Shown here in pieces: positions 33,032 to 45,234 of a DNA stretch of 64,000 nt. How positions within the stretch are numbered: position 1 is the first letter of the stretch; each line of letters begins with the position of its first letter. Made by a program: the position numbers and the translations under genes. The stretch is from Vitis vinifera (lineage: Eukaryota > Streptophyta > Magnoliopsida > Vitales > Vitaceae), in assembly GCF_030704535.1 (NCBI RefSeq), contig NC_081821.1:1441001-1505000 (forward strand). The letters run 5' to 3'. Under the pieces are notes generated by a model. The model did not search any database, was not told where the DNA came from, and worked only from the letters and a program-made list of their open reading frames with translations.

Positions 33032-35146
33032 ATGGATATCCCGCTGTCTCGTAATCAGAACATGTCAATGGATCAGATCCAGAGTAACTGTGGCTTGCCG
33101 CATTTGTTCTCAGTTGACGAGATTCTGAGAGAAAAGTCCTTTTCTCAGCGTTTGCTTCCATTCAACAGAAGAAAACGGAGGACCCCATTTTCTCAGATCA
33201 GGTGTTCTTCCTTGGAACAAGGTCTGCAACCACGGCCCAAGCCGAAACCTTCGACTATTGAGCTGAATGTGGGAAAAGAAGCTCAAGTAAATGAAACACA
33301 ACTCAGGAAACCCAGTTCAGAGCTATGTGGTCAGATCGAGAAATTAGTTTTCTTTAAGAGGTACCATGAGGCACTTGAATTATTTGAAATTTTAGAGTTG
33401 AATGGTGCTTATGATATGGATAGCGAGACATATGATGCATTAGTGAGTGCGTGTATTGGGTTGAAATCAATTAGAGGGGTGAAAAAGGTGTTCAATTATA
33501 TGATTAATAGTGGGCTTGATCCGGATGAGTATTTGAGGAACAGGGTTTTGTTAATGCATGTGAAATGTGGGATGATGATTGATGCACGTAGATTGTTTGA
33601 TGAAATGCCAGAAAAGAACATTTTGTCCTGGAATACGATAATTGGGGGACTTGTGGATGCTGGAGATTATTTCGAGGCATTCCGGTTGTTTCTAATGATG
33701 TGGCAGGATTTTTCTGATGCTGGGTCCCGGATGTTTGTGACAATGATTCGGGCATCTGCTGGACTGGGGCTCATTTTTGCTGGAAGACAATTACACTCTT
33801 GTTCTTTGAAGACAGGTGTAGGTGGAGATGTTTTTGTGGCTTGTGCACTGATTGACATGTACAGTAAGTGTGGGAGCATTGAAGATGCTCAGTGTGTTTT
33901 CGATCAGATGCCAGAGAAGACCACAGTAGGATGGAATTCCATTATTGCGGGTTATGCACTTCATGGTTATAGCGAGGAAGCATTGAGTATGTATTATGAA
34001 ATGCGGGATTCTGGCGTCAAAATAGACAATTTCACTTTTTCAATTATTATAAGAATATGTGCTAGGTTAGCTTCATTAGAACATGCTAAGCAAGCTCATG
34101 CAGGTCTAGTTCGTCATGGTTTTGGTTTAGATATTGTAGCTAACACAGCGCTTGTGGACTTGTATAGCAAATGGGGAAGGATTGAAGATGCGAAGCATGT
34201 TTTTGACATGATGCCTCACAAGAATGTCATATCTTGGAATGCCTTGATTGCGGGTTATGGTAATCATGGTCGAGGAGTTGAGGCTGTTGAGATGTTTGAA
34301 CGGATGCTTCATGAAGGAATGGTGCCTAACCATGTCACTTTTCTTGCTGTTCTGTCTGCTTGTAGCTATTCAGGTTTATCAGATCGTGGTTGGGAGATTT
34401 TTGAATCGATGAGTAGGGATCACAAGATTAAGCCCCGAGCAATGCACTATGCTTGTATGATTGAATTATTGGGTCGAGAAGGGCTTTTGGATGAAGCCTT
34501 TGCATTGATAAAAGATGCTCCTTTTAAGCCTACAGTGAATATGTGGGCTGCCTTGCTGACAGCTTGTAGGGTGCACAAGAATTTTGAGCTCGGAAAATTT
34601 GCTGCTGAGAAACTTTATGGAATGGGGCCTGAAAAGCTGAGTAATTATGTTGTGCTTTTGAATATATATAACAGGTCTGGCAGGTTGGAGGAAGCTGCTG
34701 CTGTCATTCAGACCCTGAAAAGAAGGGGTTTAAGAATGCTTCCTGCATGTAGTTGGATTGAGATTAAGAAGCAGCCATATGGTTTCATTTCTGGAGATAA
34801 ATGTCATGCTCAATCAAAAGAGATCTACCAGAAATTAGACGAGTTGATGCTGGAGATCTCAAAACATGGTTATGTTCCCCAGGATAAATTCTTGCTTCCG
34901 GATGTCGATGAACAGGAAGAGCGTGTATTGTTGTACCACAGTGAGAAGTTGGCAATTGCTTTTGGGCTTATCAATACTTCAGATTGGACACCATTGCAAA
35001 TTGTGCAGAGCCATCGGATTTGTGGTGACTGCCATAGTGCAATTAAGTTGATAGCCCTGGTCACTAGACGTGAAATTGTTGTGAGGGATGCTAGCAGATT
35101 CCACCATTTCAAAGATGGGAGTTGTTCTTGTGGGGACTACTGGTGA
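33032..35146 (+). CDS. PLS-class pentatricopeptide repeat protein with DYW domain (704 aa)
   Basis: A single uninterrupted exon of 704 codons. The N-terminal 80 residues are Ser/Arg-rich and look like an organelle transit peptide. A run of PPR motifs follows from about residue 95 to 560 (for example SWNTIIGGLVDAGDYFEAFRLF and NALIAGYGNHGRGVEAVEMF), then E/E+ motifs and a DYW domain. The DYW cytidine-deaminase zinc signature is complete: HSE (H636, E638), CGDC (C664, C667), CSC (698-700) and the terminal DYW (702-704). Such proteins bind a specific organelle transcript and direct C-to-U editing. The sequence appears close to the Arabidopsis chloroplast-targeted protein At5g50390, recalled from memory and not checked. 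It is divergent from snurportin-1. A short ATG ORF (32741-32980) precedes it and could lie in the leader. Confidence 0.95.
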   Translation: MDIPLSRNQNMSMDQIQSNCGLPHLFSVDEILREKSFSQRLLPFNRRKRRTPFSQIRCSSLEQGLQPRPKPKPSTIELNVGKEAQVNETQLRKPSSELCGQIEKLVFFKRYHEALELFEILELNGAYDMDSETYDALVSACIGLKSIRGVKKVFNYMINSGLDPDEYLRNRVLLMHVKCGMMIDARRLFDEMPEKNILSWNTIIGGLVDAGDYFEAFRLFLMMWQDFSDAGSRMFVTMIRASAGLGLIFAGRQLHSCSLKTGVGGDVFVACALIDMYSKCGSIEDAQCVFDQMPEKTTVGWNSIIAGYALHGYSEEALSMYYEMRDSGVKIDNFTFSIIIRICARLASLEHAKQAHAGLVRHGFGLDIVANTALVDLYSKWGRIEDAKHVFDMMPHKNVISWNALIAGYGNHGRGVEAVEMFERMLHEGMVPNHVTFLAVLSACSYSGLSDRGWEIFESMSRDHKIKPRAMHYACMIELLGREGLLDEAFALIKDAPFKPTVNMWAALLTACRVHKNFELGKFAAEKLYGMGPEKLSNYVVLLNIYNRSGRLEEAAAVIQTLKRRGLRMLPACSWIEIKKQPYGFISGDKCHAQSKEIYQKLDELMLEISKHGYVPQDKFLLPDVDEQEERVLLYHSEKLAIAFGLINTSDWTPLQIVQSHRICGDCHSAIKLIALVTRREIVVRDASRFHHFKDGSCSCGDYW

Positions 35147-35908
35147 TCGTGAAATATCTTATTTAGGAATGTAAGAACTTTGTCATCTGAGACATTGTAT
35201 ATTGCCTTTCTTCACCTCTCCCCCTTAAAATATACCACTTAACCATATGTTGTAGTTATCATTCTTGCAAGTCCTCAATAAAGACTAGAGTTCTTAACAT
35301 TGGTGGTTGGGGCTCTTTAGCCATTCTCTGTTTTCATCATCTTGTACTTCTTAGAGGTCTTTTGATTAAACATCTCCTTGCAAGCATTTAGCTTGAATTT
35401 CCTTTTTCTACCAAATAATCCTTGCCTTCATGCCTTCATGTTGATAATTTTTTACATAAAAAGATTGTAATGTATCCTTACTTCCAGCAAAGCTTTCTAT
35501 TGCTCAATCATATTTCATATAGTCCGATATAACATGTAATCTGTGAAACCCTGCATTTTGTTTCCTTGAGTTAAGGTTGTTGATCCCCACACCTAGTTTT
35601 GTACCAAGCTATGTCTTCATTTACGGCAGTTTTTGCACAAGCAACACGTGCCAACTCATATTCGTATCCTTATATAGTGTTTATACTTCTGAGCTCTTAT
35701 TGGTTATCCATCTAAGTTTAAGATGTTTAAAAGCTAACAGTTTACCTGCCTGCTGGTTTTGGTTTTGGCTGAACTAAGATGAAAACATGACCAGGTCCCA
35801 CTGCTTTATCCATTTTCATTGATATCTTCTATTAAGCATTTTAGGTACAAATCTTTTCTTAAATTTATGACTAAATTTTCTTCTGAAACTTTGATAGATG
35901 GTAACATT

Positions 35909-36186
35909 TTTCACTGTCTGGCAGACATTGAGCATGGGTGGATGAAGGAATGTGATGAGCGCAGGTAGTTTGAGCATCAGCAGCAAGGCAAAAACTGCCT
36001 TGGTTGATCTTTGCTGCTTATTGTGCATTGGACACTTCACTAATTAAGAGTATGGCATCTTGAAGTGCTCATTTGAAGAGCCTCGGCCCCATGAGAAGGA
36101 AAAGCTTGCCAAGGCTTTGGCAGGAGGACAAGGTAATTGTTGCTTTGCATGGACATGAGCGTAACTATGGAAGGGCATGCCATTAG
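35909..36186 (+). pseudogene. Decayed PAP exon 11 relic
   Basis: Conceptual reading gives fragments that line up with PAP exon 11. LADIEHGW matches VADTENDW, LPWLIFAAYCALDTS lines up with QPWLIFTGHRVLGYS, KSLPRLWQEDKVIVALHGHE lines up with QKLWQKYKVDIALFGHV, and RNYGRACH lines up with HNYERTCPI. The frame is broken by an in-frame TAG near 35967, a TGA near 36060 and a small frameshift near the left end. The motif IV His has become Tyr and the second GHxH His has become Arg. Neighbouring PAP exons were not found on either side. It is clearly older than the 11-kb duplication and lies about 11 kb to the right of PAP copy B. Confidence 0.8.
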
Positions 36187-38190
36187 GTAGTAAGTAATTG
36201 TTAGCCAATTCATGAATGGACTTACATGCTTTTCAAATCAATGCACATGCACTGATACACTATGTATAGTTTACTATGATTAGCTTACTAGCTCCACCTA
36301 TACTGAAGTGCTCGACAAATGGAAATTAGCACATATTTGAAAACTACTCTGAAGGATAGAGCCTAAATGGCCTTTGTCATCCATATTTGACAATTGTAGT
36401 GCTTTTGGAAAGTCTTGTGAGTTGAGAACTACTTCAATGGATAGAGTTAGAGTGCCTTTGTTATTCAATGGATAGTATATGAAAAAGAGATCTCCAAGGG
36501 AAGGCTTTGGAGGCCAAAATTAGACCCAGTACTTCACTGTTTCTCTAGGGTGTCTGTAAAGCTAACTACAAGGTGAAAATTAGGCCTTGTTTGACAATTG
36601 TTTTTTAAAACAGCTTTTTGTTCTCAAAAAAAAAAATGTTTAACTATCAAAAAATAGAAAACAGTTTTTATTTTTAAAAATAGAAAATAGGGTATTTTTA
36701 GAAAATATTTTTAGTTGTTTCCGATTGTTTTCACTTATTTTTAAATGATTGTTTTACAAAATAATTATATAAATATGGAGAATGATTACATATAAAGTAC
36801 TGCATATAAAAGTTATTTTTTTAAACATGTTTAAAATTGTAGTCAATTAACATTTGAGATTTCCAAACAGACTTTTGTTGTACAAAATATCATAAAACGA
36901 CTTTCAAAAACTGTTCTTGAAAACTATTTTAAAAATCACTTCCCAAACTGAGGGCTAGAGGTTTAGCTTCTGTGGGGTGTGAAAACAACCCTTTCTATGC
37001 AGTGAAGCATGCTTTCCTTCCAGCAATTGTTGGTAAATCACATTAAGCAATGCCTAAGTTTGGTTCTTTTTTTTCCATTGATCAGGTAATAATGTTTCAT
37101 TATGCTCTATGTACCAAGTTTTGAATTTATGGTTATGCTATTCTTCTGATATGAATGCATTGATGCACCTTTTTCTAAAGCTTTTAATATATTCTCTTAT
37201 TTTACCCATAAAAGAAAATAAAAACTTCTGATATTTCACTGTTTGTGCCAATTTTGTAGAATCACAGTCTTGGCCTCAGAAAGATCTCATTTCTCAGTCA
37301 CCCCACTTATTGAAGAATCTCTGCCGTTGGTGGTATGGGGATGGGGCCACTGATCAGCATTCATCCCATTGAACCCAGTTGGAGACTTTGCAGAAATGAC
37401 CCAACCCAATGCAGAACAGTTGTGAAACAACCACTCTGGTTTCTTGAGTTGTATGATCTTTAAATGTTTGATGTTAATGGAGAATGCAACTTTCAGTTGC
37501 TGCAACCATGTTGAAACTTACAGGGCTTGTGTCAAAGCTTATGGATATATAGGTTACTTCAATTTGGACTCTTGATTTGTCTCTAAGCTCAATCCGAATT
37601 AAGAAACATTGAATCTAGGTCCTGTTTAATTTAACGTTTGACTTGAAGTAATCAATATAAACCCAAGTCGGTTTTTTTAAATTCAAGTTAACTTCTGATT
37701 GATCAAGTTAAACTTTGTTAATTAGAGTCGAAGTCGGATTGGATTGAACCTTCTCATAATAGTTTTTAAAACTTCTTTCTATTTGTTTATGTAAACGGCT
37801 AAATAATAAATGGGACAACTCTTAAGACAATAAATAAAAGATTAAAAAAATTCTTAAAAATATATCATTTATAAAACTATAAAACTCAATCAAAATCATA
37901 GAAAGTATTGAGGAAAACTAATAAAAAGGAAATAAAAGGAAAGTAAAAAATTATGTTTAAAATGAAACAAAAATTTTCTACCATTTTTCTTTCATAATTA
38001 TTGTTTCTTATGCAAGAAATAAAAATTTTAAAATGTATAATTTTTTTTAATTAATTTTATTATAGTTCATGATAAATTTTTAAAAAAATTATATTTCTTT
38101 TTCTCCTCATGTATATTCTACCATATTTTTTATTTTTGAAAATGAAAATAAATGTGAAAAATGTTTTTTTACACAAATATTAAGACGTCC
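36187..38190. other. Intergenic stretch with one MITE
   Basis: AT-rich intergenic DNA between the PAP relic and the COMMD9 gene. Apart from the inverted-repeat element at 36582-36957, nothing coding or structured was recognised. Confidence 0.5.
36582..36957. mobile_element. Short CTGTTTGG-family MITE
   Basis: The left end TAGGCCTTGTTTGACAATTG and the right end, reverse-complemented to TAGCCCTCAGTTTGGGAAG, are degenerate inverted copies around an interior rich in AAAACAG/TTTTTAAAA fold-back wording. Size about 376 bp. It resembles the elements at 14341 and 62659. Confidence 0.55.
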
Positions 38191-38204
38191 AAACGGCGTC
38201 GTTT
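38191..38204. promoter_or_regulatory. Near-palindromic promoter element AAACGGCGTCGTTT
   Basis: The 14-mer lies 69 bp upstream of the COMMD9 ATG, nearly the same distance as the related element before the 226-aa gene (74 bp). Confidence 0.5.
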
Positions 38205-38272
38205 TACTCTTACCTTTCAAACCACAGTCCATCATCGTCGATCTCTGCAGCGGAAGAGAGTAGAGAGCGAGC

Positions 38273-40299
38273 ATGGAGCACACAGTTTGGGGCCACTTGC
38301 CTCTGCTGGTGAATTCCAACTCCAAAGAATCGGTGGAGTACATCCTTCAGGCCCTTTGGAGAACTCGCAAGACCGGCCTCGACGCCACTGACCGCCATTT
38401 TATTTCGGAAATGCTTCAGCTCCCGAACCACTCCGACCTCGACCCTGTACTTATCGTTTTCATATTCTCTTTCCTTTTTGTCTGCTGTTTTGATTGTTTT
38501 TGTTTCGGGGAAAGTGGTAACCCCATTTTTATGTGGAAACAAACAGGGGTTTTGTTGTGGTTTTTTTTTTTTTTTTGTGCTGCTGGGATGTTGGCGCTTG
38601 TTTGGTTGGGTTGAATTGATTGAGCTGATTCTGTTGGGTTGATTTGTGTTGCAGAATAGTCTTGATAGTATGCTTTCCATATGACCTTGTTGCACTTCTG
38701 TGTCAAAGGAAGAATTTCAATTGATTTATGTGGGAATTGGAATGGGAATTTGGAGTTTCCCGGTGATGACTTTTCTTTTCTTTTTCCTGGAAATGAAATG
38801 ATCTTTTGTTGCCCATTTGTCTCAATTTTCAATTGATTCATGCGGCATATGGAAATGGGAAATCTTCAGGTTTGCTGGAAATTGATAACTTTTATTTTTT
38901 GGTAGAAAGGGTGCATATATGTATATATATATATCTAAGAGAATCGCCTCATTGAAGTTCAAGAGCTTAATCCATAATGCAGAAAACACTGTTACACCTT
39001 CAACTGGAACAACCCTCATTACTATTTAATAATTGGTCTTTTGCTGCATATGGGAACATTTTGGTGATGCTGGACTTGATGATTTTTTTTGGCAGAAAGA
39101 TGCAGATTTCAACCCCGTGTATGATTTTTTTTTTATAAGTTTGAGATTCACCTTGGTACAATTAAATGAAGGCCTTGATCCAAAATGGATAAAATTACTG
39201 CAATGCCTTGGACTTGGATAAAACACTCATTACTAATGTAATGCTCAGTTGTTGATGCACATACCCGACCCATCTGTGACGACATCCCTTATGTTGTTTG
39301 CCCTTGATTAGTGCTAACTCTAGCTTCTCTAAGGTGCATCTATGCTTGGTTTTGCTCCTGATTATATATGTTTGTGTCTGTTGCATCTAGGTCAACCAGC
39401 TGAGTAACTTAAACTGAGAAGAGTAATGTTAACTAATTCAACTTGGGTTAAAAATTTTGCTTTCTAATTTGCAGCTTTTGGTATGTTTACGCATGTTGAT
39501 GCGGAAGTGTGTTTATGAAAATATCAGTAAGGATGAAATTCAAAAGCTGTTCCCTGATGAGGTCCTGCCTGAATTACAAAGATTATTGACACTTTTGCTG
39601 CAAAAGTTTCAAAGGGAATGGCGGGAAGATGTACTCAACGATCAGGTCAGAAGTTCAATTATACTGTGTGATCACATTAGTCTACTTGGTAGAGTACTAG
39701 GATCTGATCCTTGTTTTTTTCCACTATGAGTCATGTTCAGGTTATTATGCCCCGTTTAAAGGCAATGACGTGGAATATGGCCAATCAGGAGACAGAAATG
39801 TTAGACCCTGTGGCCGTTATTAATTTGAAGGTACCTAACCAACTATGCATACATCCAAAGCAGTTCACATTAATCCCCTTTATCTCAGAGAAAGTTTTCA
39901 GAAAATTTGAAGAAGAAGAAGAAATTATGTATAAAGTTTTGGGGAGTATGAAAGAAAGAACGTGCAAAACTCATATGGTTAATGTTGTGTACCTACTAAA
40001 TATTGATCATATTGTGCAGCTTCAAAATGATGCACAATCTCATTCAGGAGAATTGGAAGTGAAGTTCCAATTGGATAAAGATACACTTGAAACGATGTTG
40101 AAGTCCATGTACTCTATAAGAGACCAATTGTCTGATGTCGTAAGTGTTACTCTTGAAGTATGTTTGTCCATAGCTTAATATGATTGTAAAAGCATAAATA
40201 TGCTCCCCTTGATTATTCGATGGTCTGAATGAGGTTTATTGTCACTGTCAGGGTGAGACATCAAATGGACATTTACCTGAGGAGACAAATACGGTGTAG
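38273..40299 (+). CDS. COMMD9: COMM domain-containing protein 9 homologue (200 aa)
   Basis: Five exons, all in phase 0: 38273-38446, 39475-39645, 39741-39830, 40020-40139 and 40252-40299, giving 200 aa, close to the 198 aa of human COMMD9. The N-terminal helical part includes LFPDEVLPELQRLLTLLLQK, matching human LFPENFHQNLKNLLTKII. The C-terminal COMM domain (residues about 117-185) has MPRLKAMTWNM, matching SLPRLVDLDWRV, then VKFQLDKDTLETMLKSMYSI and RDQLSDV, matching VELSKETLDTML and RDQLSAV. COMMD proteins form the ring-like Commander complex, which recycles membrane cargo from endosomes. The plant role is little studied, and I infer it only from the family. The final exon adds a short acidic tail. 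Confidence 0.9.
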
Positions 40300-43200
40300 T
40301 TTGCCAATATATCTCAACAGGACAGGTACTTCTTGCCTTGTTTCCTGTTTCAGATCTTTTAGATTTCATTCGGGATATCGTTTTCTGAAATAAACTTGGC
40401 TTGATTAATGTAAGGAAACTTTTCTTTTTGTTTATCTGATTGCTAGTGGATATCCACACACAAAAAGAATGTTTCTTTCCTGAGGATTCTGTCCGAGGAT
40501 CTCTTCCCGTGTTTGATATACTTGGGTCCCTAGTCATCATAAAAGTTGCACAGGTCCATAGACATACTCACCTATCTACCCTTCCCCTGTCTATTGCTAA
40601 ACTTGAGGTTGTTCACATTATGCTTCCTGTTCAGAAATTTCTGGGGTTATTCTCTAAATTGTGGATCTTGATCACCCAAACCCCAGCATTTTCAAACCAG
40701 CCTTGCCTGTTGAGCGTGGTTTAGACCACTTGCGGACCTCAATACAATCATTTTTTCACCTGTGCATTCTTATGTGATATTTTTAGATACCCAACATATT
40801 TGTGGACTGTCCTTTAGGTGCCCATCCCTAGGAAGATATCTTACATCTTTAAGGTTAAACCTTTGTCCATGGTACATGGACTGCTAGAATTTTCCCTTAC
40901 CAGAAGCCAAGCTTCTTCAACGGGCATTTTAAATTGAGTGGTTTATCAAGATCCATGCATGAGGATGCACCCTAGGGTCTGTCAAACAATGCGTTTGCTC
41001 AAAGATTATGGGCCATATGTCTTCACCACCATGATCCATACCTTAATAAAATATTTCTTGATAGCCCTCATAGCAAAAAAACAAAAATTATTCATATCTA
41101 GCTAAAACACTTGGGATATAAGCCTTTGTTAACTCAAGTGGTTTTACTAAAAGGCACTACAGGATCTCAACAAATGACCTTACTTCTTTTCCTGTTTTGG
41201 TGAGTATCGTCCTCTATAGTCTCTACCTAATATGCTGCAGACATTTTTGTTCAATTCTAGGCAAAATACAATGAACTAATTCAAGTTCTTCTGATGTTTA
41301 ATCCCACTCAAAATTGCCATTTTCTCTCAGCTTTGTATTCATCTTCCTCTGAAAATTATCTGTTTTAACCAAAAGTGTTTTTACTTTTTAGTTAGTGTCT
41401 GAACATGACTGCTTTTTATTTCACAAACAAATGGGTATCCCTTCCAACTACTTGTGTAGACATGGGTCATTCATTACAATGGGTATCTAGTCCTATAGGT
41501 GTTCTTTGCGGTTATTTCATAATTACTCTTTCTTGGCATCATTCTAGCCTTGACATCCACCTCAGGCATCTCCGAGTGAGGAAACGCCTATACGACAACC
41601 AACTCTCAAAAAGAAAACTCTATGCATTCATTCAAAAAAACCAGCCCCCACAACCCACTCCCCAGAAAAAGTGATGATTAACTCAATAGGAAATAGAAAG
41701 TTTTCAGACTCTGCCTAGGCATGCAAATCTTTATTAATAATGGTAACTTGTGACCCGGATTTCCCAGTTTCATCATTGAATCTCCAATCCTTGTTCTTGC
41801 AGACTGCAGCTTTACCTTTGGGACCTAAGTAATGTTGGGTTTTGTACATTGTTTAACACTCGTATTGCAAAATTCTTGAAATGCAGATTGAGTGAGTGGG
41901 CAGAACCGCCTCAGTTGGGTTTCTCAACAAACCGTCCCTGCTTCAAAACCCGCCTGTAACCAACAGTGTTTCTCAGTGTGGACAATGAATGAGGGTTGAA
42001 ATGCAACAAGAATCAGACACAGTGAAGATTTTCCTTGTGAAAACCACAGTTTCAAACTTTGTTTCTAGTCTCTATGTGATTTACATTTTCTCAGTTTATA
42101 CATATTTTAGCGGTGGTCATCAATCGCTATTTTCAAGTCCTACATGTGAACATACTTTTTACAAGCCACGAGGATTCTGATGACAGGTAATATGCATTTG
42201 GCGTGATAGCTAGCATTGTCGAAAAAATTAGGCAAACTAACAAAGTTCCCAACCTCTGAAGTCTCTAGTTTATGAGAAATTTCCAACCAGTCACTCTCCA
42301 TTGCTGGTCCTATCTTCATTCCTTTGCCCAAACTGGAAACCCCTTTGGTTGGGCTCCTTTTGCCTCAACCAAAACACCCATTTCCCAGACGGATCATTGT
42401 TTTCAGTATCATCTCATCTCCAAATTCTCAACCATGTATTCTCCCATGATAGTGTCCAAAAGAGTTCATCTTGATAGGCAAGCTCCAAGGAGCCAAGGCC
42501 AACAGCAGTAGTTAAAGAGGGTTGTTGGATCAATCATCTACAGATTTGTTTGTGTATGGGAACTGGTCAAGTTTGCCTCTGTGGGTTTGGGTTGACAATC
42601 ACAAGATCACATGCATGACATAATTTAAAATTTGAGCACACCCCAATGAACAAGTGGATGTTTTTGTCAGAGAAAATGTGAGCAATCCTCCAAGATAATG
42701 ATGCCTGGTGACATTAAATGATTGAGCAGTATTGTACTCTTAGTAGTCTCTACACTTCCCTCCACTCCACACCCATGTAACCTCTAAGAAACAAACCTCC
42801 TCTCAAAATAATTTCCAAATTGTTTGATTCTTTTTTTAAATATAAAATCGTAATTAGTAACTACAATTTTAAATTTTAAATTTAAAATTATAATTATAAT
42901 TACAGTTTTAAAACTTAAATCTTAAAGTTATAATTATTAATTTCGATTTTAATCTAAAATCATTTATATAGATGGGACGGAGTAATTTGAAAATTATTTT
43001 AATATAAGATTTATTTTATGAATTTTTATTTTATAAACAAATTATTTCACCTCAAAACCCTCCAAGGAGGCATTGAAAAGCGTCACCCAATCATAAATTG
43101 TCGCTTTGCATTTTGAGAATGTTGTCATCACTTTGTATTTAGGTCGGTTTTTTCCCATTTTGGTTATTTTCATTTCTTTTAATTGAAGTTTCATTGTTTT

Positions 43201-45234
43201 ATATTCTTAGTATAATTTATTTTCTTCATATCAAAGTTTCTTTTCTTTTCCTTTTTCTTTTTCTTTTTCTTTTTTTCTTTTACTTTCATTAAATGATTTG
43301 GGCTTGGTCACACGTTGGAATATTTTAAATTTTGATTAACTATATATTTTAAATGGCTTAGATATTGAGATGGTATACTACATATATGGATTGATTTTTA
43401 AATGAGAATATTTAATGTTTTCTTAGGAAGTGTTTTTTTATGAGAATCATCTCTCAAATGTTTCTTCAAAAAACACTGTAAATGATTTTTCTTAAATTTT
43501 ATCAAACACCTAATTTTTTTCAAAAATATTTTATAAACTAAAAACACTTCTTAAAATCACTGTTAAACGAATTCTTAATCCCCAATAAAAAAAAACTTTA
43601 TCATTGTGATTTTTATATGTAAATACGAATTGAACTTCTTCAAGAAGTCGATTACCAAAAAAGTACTAATAAAAGAAAATGCAGGATATGAAAATACTCA
43701 TCTAAAAATCATAAAATAAGAATATGTTGAAAATAATTTATTCACCAATTAAAGGTAGTAGTATCTGGATGATCATATCATTAAACAGTAGTGTATATAT
43801 TGTCAAATGTCCTAATTATTTTAAGATAAATGTATAAAGTTTGAATTTTATAAACTTGGGTTCCTCCTCTTTTATAGATTTTTTCATAAAAGTGGATGGA
43901 AACACATTTTTCTCAACATATATGATGAGAAAAAAAAAGGGTGGGGTCACTTAGATTATGTTTGGTCATCGAAAAATTTGAAAGAATGCAAGGAAAAGCA
44001 AATGGAGAGAATAAGTAAAAGTAAATAAAAAATGAAAGAAATTTAAAAATAAATTTAACCATTTTTATATATTACTTTAAACTCATTTAACTTATTTTAA
44101 TTTACCTATATAAATATTAAATAATTTAAAAATATATAAATTTCTATTTTTTTTAGTATTTTTCATAGGATAATGAATTTTTTTTTTTAATATTTTCTAG
44201 GAATCAATCATAACCATGATATAAATATTTTTATTATTGGGAATATATTTCATTGACATTCCCATTCCCTTGATAAACTTAGAATTGTACATCACTATAA
44301 ATATCATATAGTACAAGTCAATTATGCATGTCTTTCTCTCACCCTTTCCCCAAAAATTGGGTAAAGAATGTAATGATTGTGCGTCACTTATCCCTTAATC
44401 TTATAATTAATTAGTAATTATGTGAGTTGAGCATGTAATTGCTGATATTAAAGAATATAATAAGTAATATTTCCTCACTTTATTGCACCACAAACCCATT
44501 AATCTAATAATCATATAATAAAAATAAAGTACACTTTAATGTATTTTTTTATTCAAAAGCAAACTATTCCCTTTTCTTCTAATTAAAAAGAATACTTCTT
44601 CTTCTTTGTATCTTTGCATGAATTAATTAATTAATTAATTGATATTTATTTATTTTCATTGGGTTGTATGAACGCAGATGTAGATCGTGCCGTAGAGGAA
44701 CGTTCCATTGACTCTTACCAGCGTTGTTGTTTGAACGCTTTTAATAATGATTATTGATAGATAATATTTTGGTAAAAATGGAATATATAATGGATTTATC
44801 AGAAATAAAATAAATATTAAATTGTCTGAACATAGTAAATGTTACAAATTTTTAAGGCAATTATTATCTGCCACGTAGAGCATGTCAGACACGTGCCGGC
44901 GGGGTGTAGGATGGAAGCATGGATTCTCCGGTGGATCATACCGCAGGATAATCCAATCACCTGACCCGCGCAAAAGAGTACGTTACGTCTGTGTCATCGA
45001 TCCGGTTCGGTCGGACCGGGCCGGCGAAGCAGATTGGTAATTTCAGTTGCGAAGACTAAAAAAAGACTGAAAAAAGTTTATTTATTAAAAAAAAAAAAAA
45101 AAAAAGAACAATCGTCACCCAAAGATACAGCAGGGACGCCAACAACAAAAACATCGAGGGTTTTGAACTGCGGGAACTGCAGGAGGCACCGAGAGCCCAC
45201 GCGCGTTTCTCTCTCATTTCCTTGCTGAATATCG
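40300..45234. other. Long intergenic stretch between COMMD9 and EXO70
   Basis: No gene was recognised. The first part (to about 42600) is less AT-rich and has short open frames (for example 40440-40724 and 41405-41674) without recognisable motifs or likely splice partners. It may hold old repeat sequence. From about 42800 the DNA is strongly AT-rich with an A/T-biased strand pattern and a CTTTTT pyrimidine tract at about 43244-43290. The last 350 bp (44870-45234) are GC-richer and are the likely EXO70 promoter and leader, with an A-tract at about 45087-45105. Confidence 0.5.

Noticed and set aside
40440-40724. Plus-strand open frame of 94 codons downstream of COMMD9
   Set aside because: No family resemblance and no plausible continuation into other exons; probably 3' UTR or old repeat sequence.
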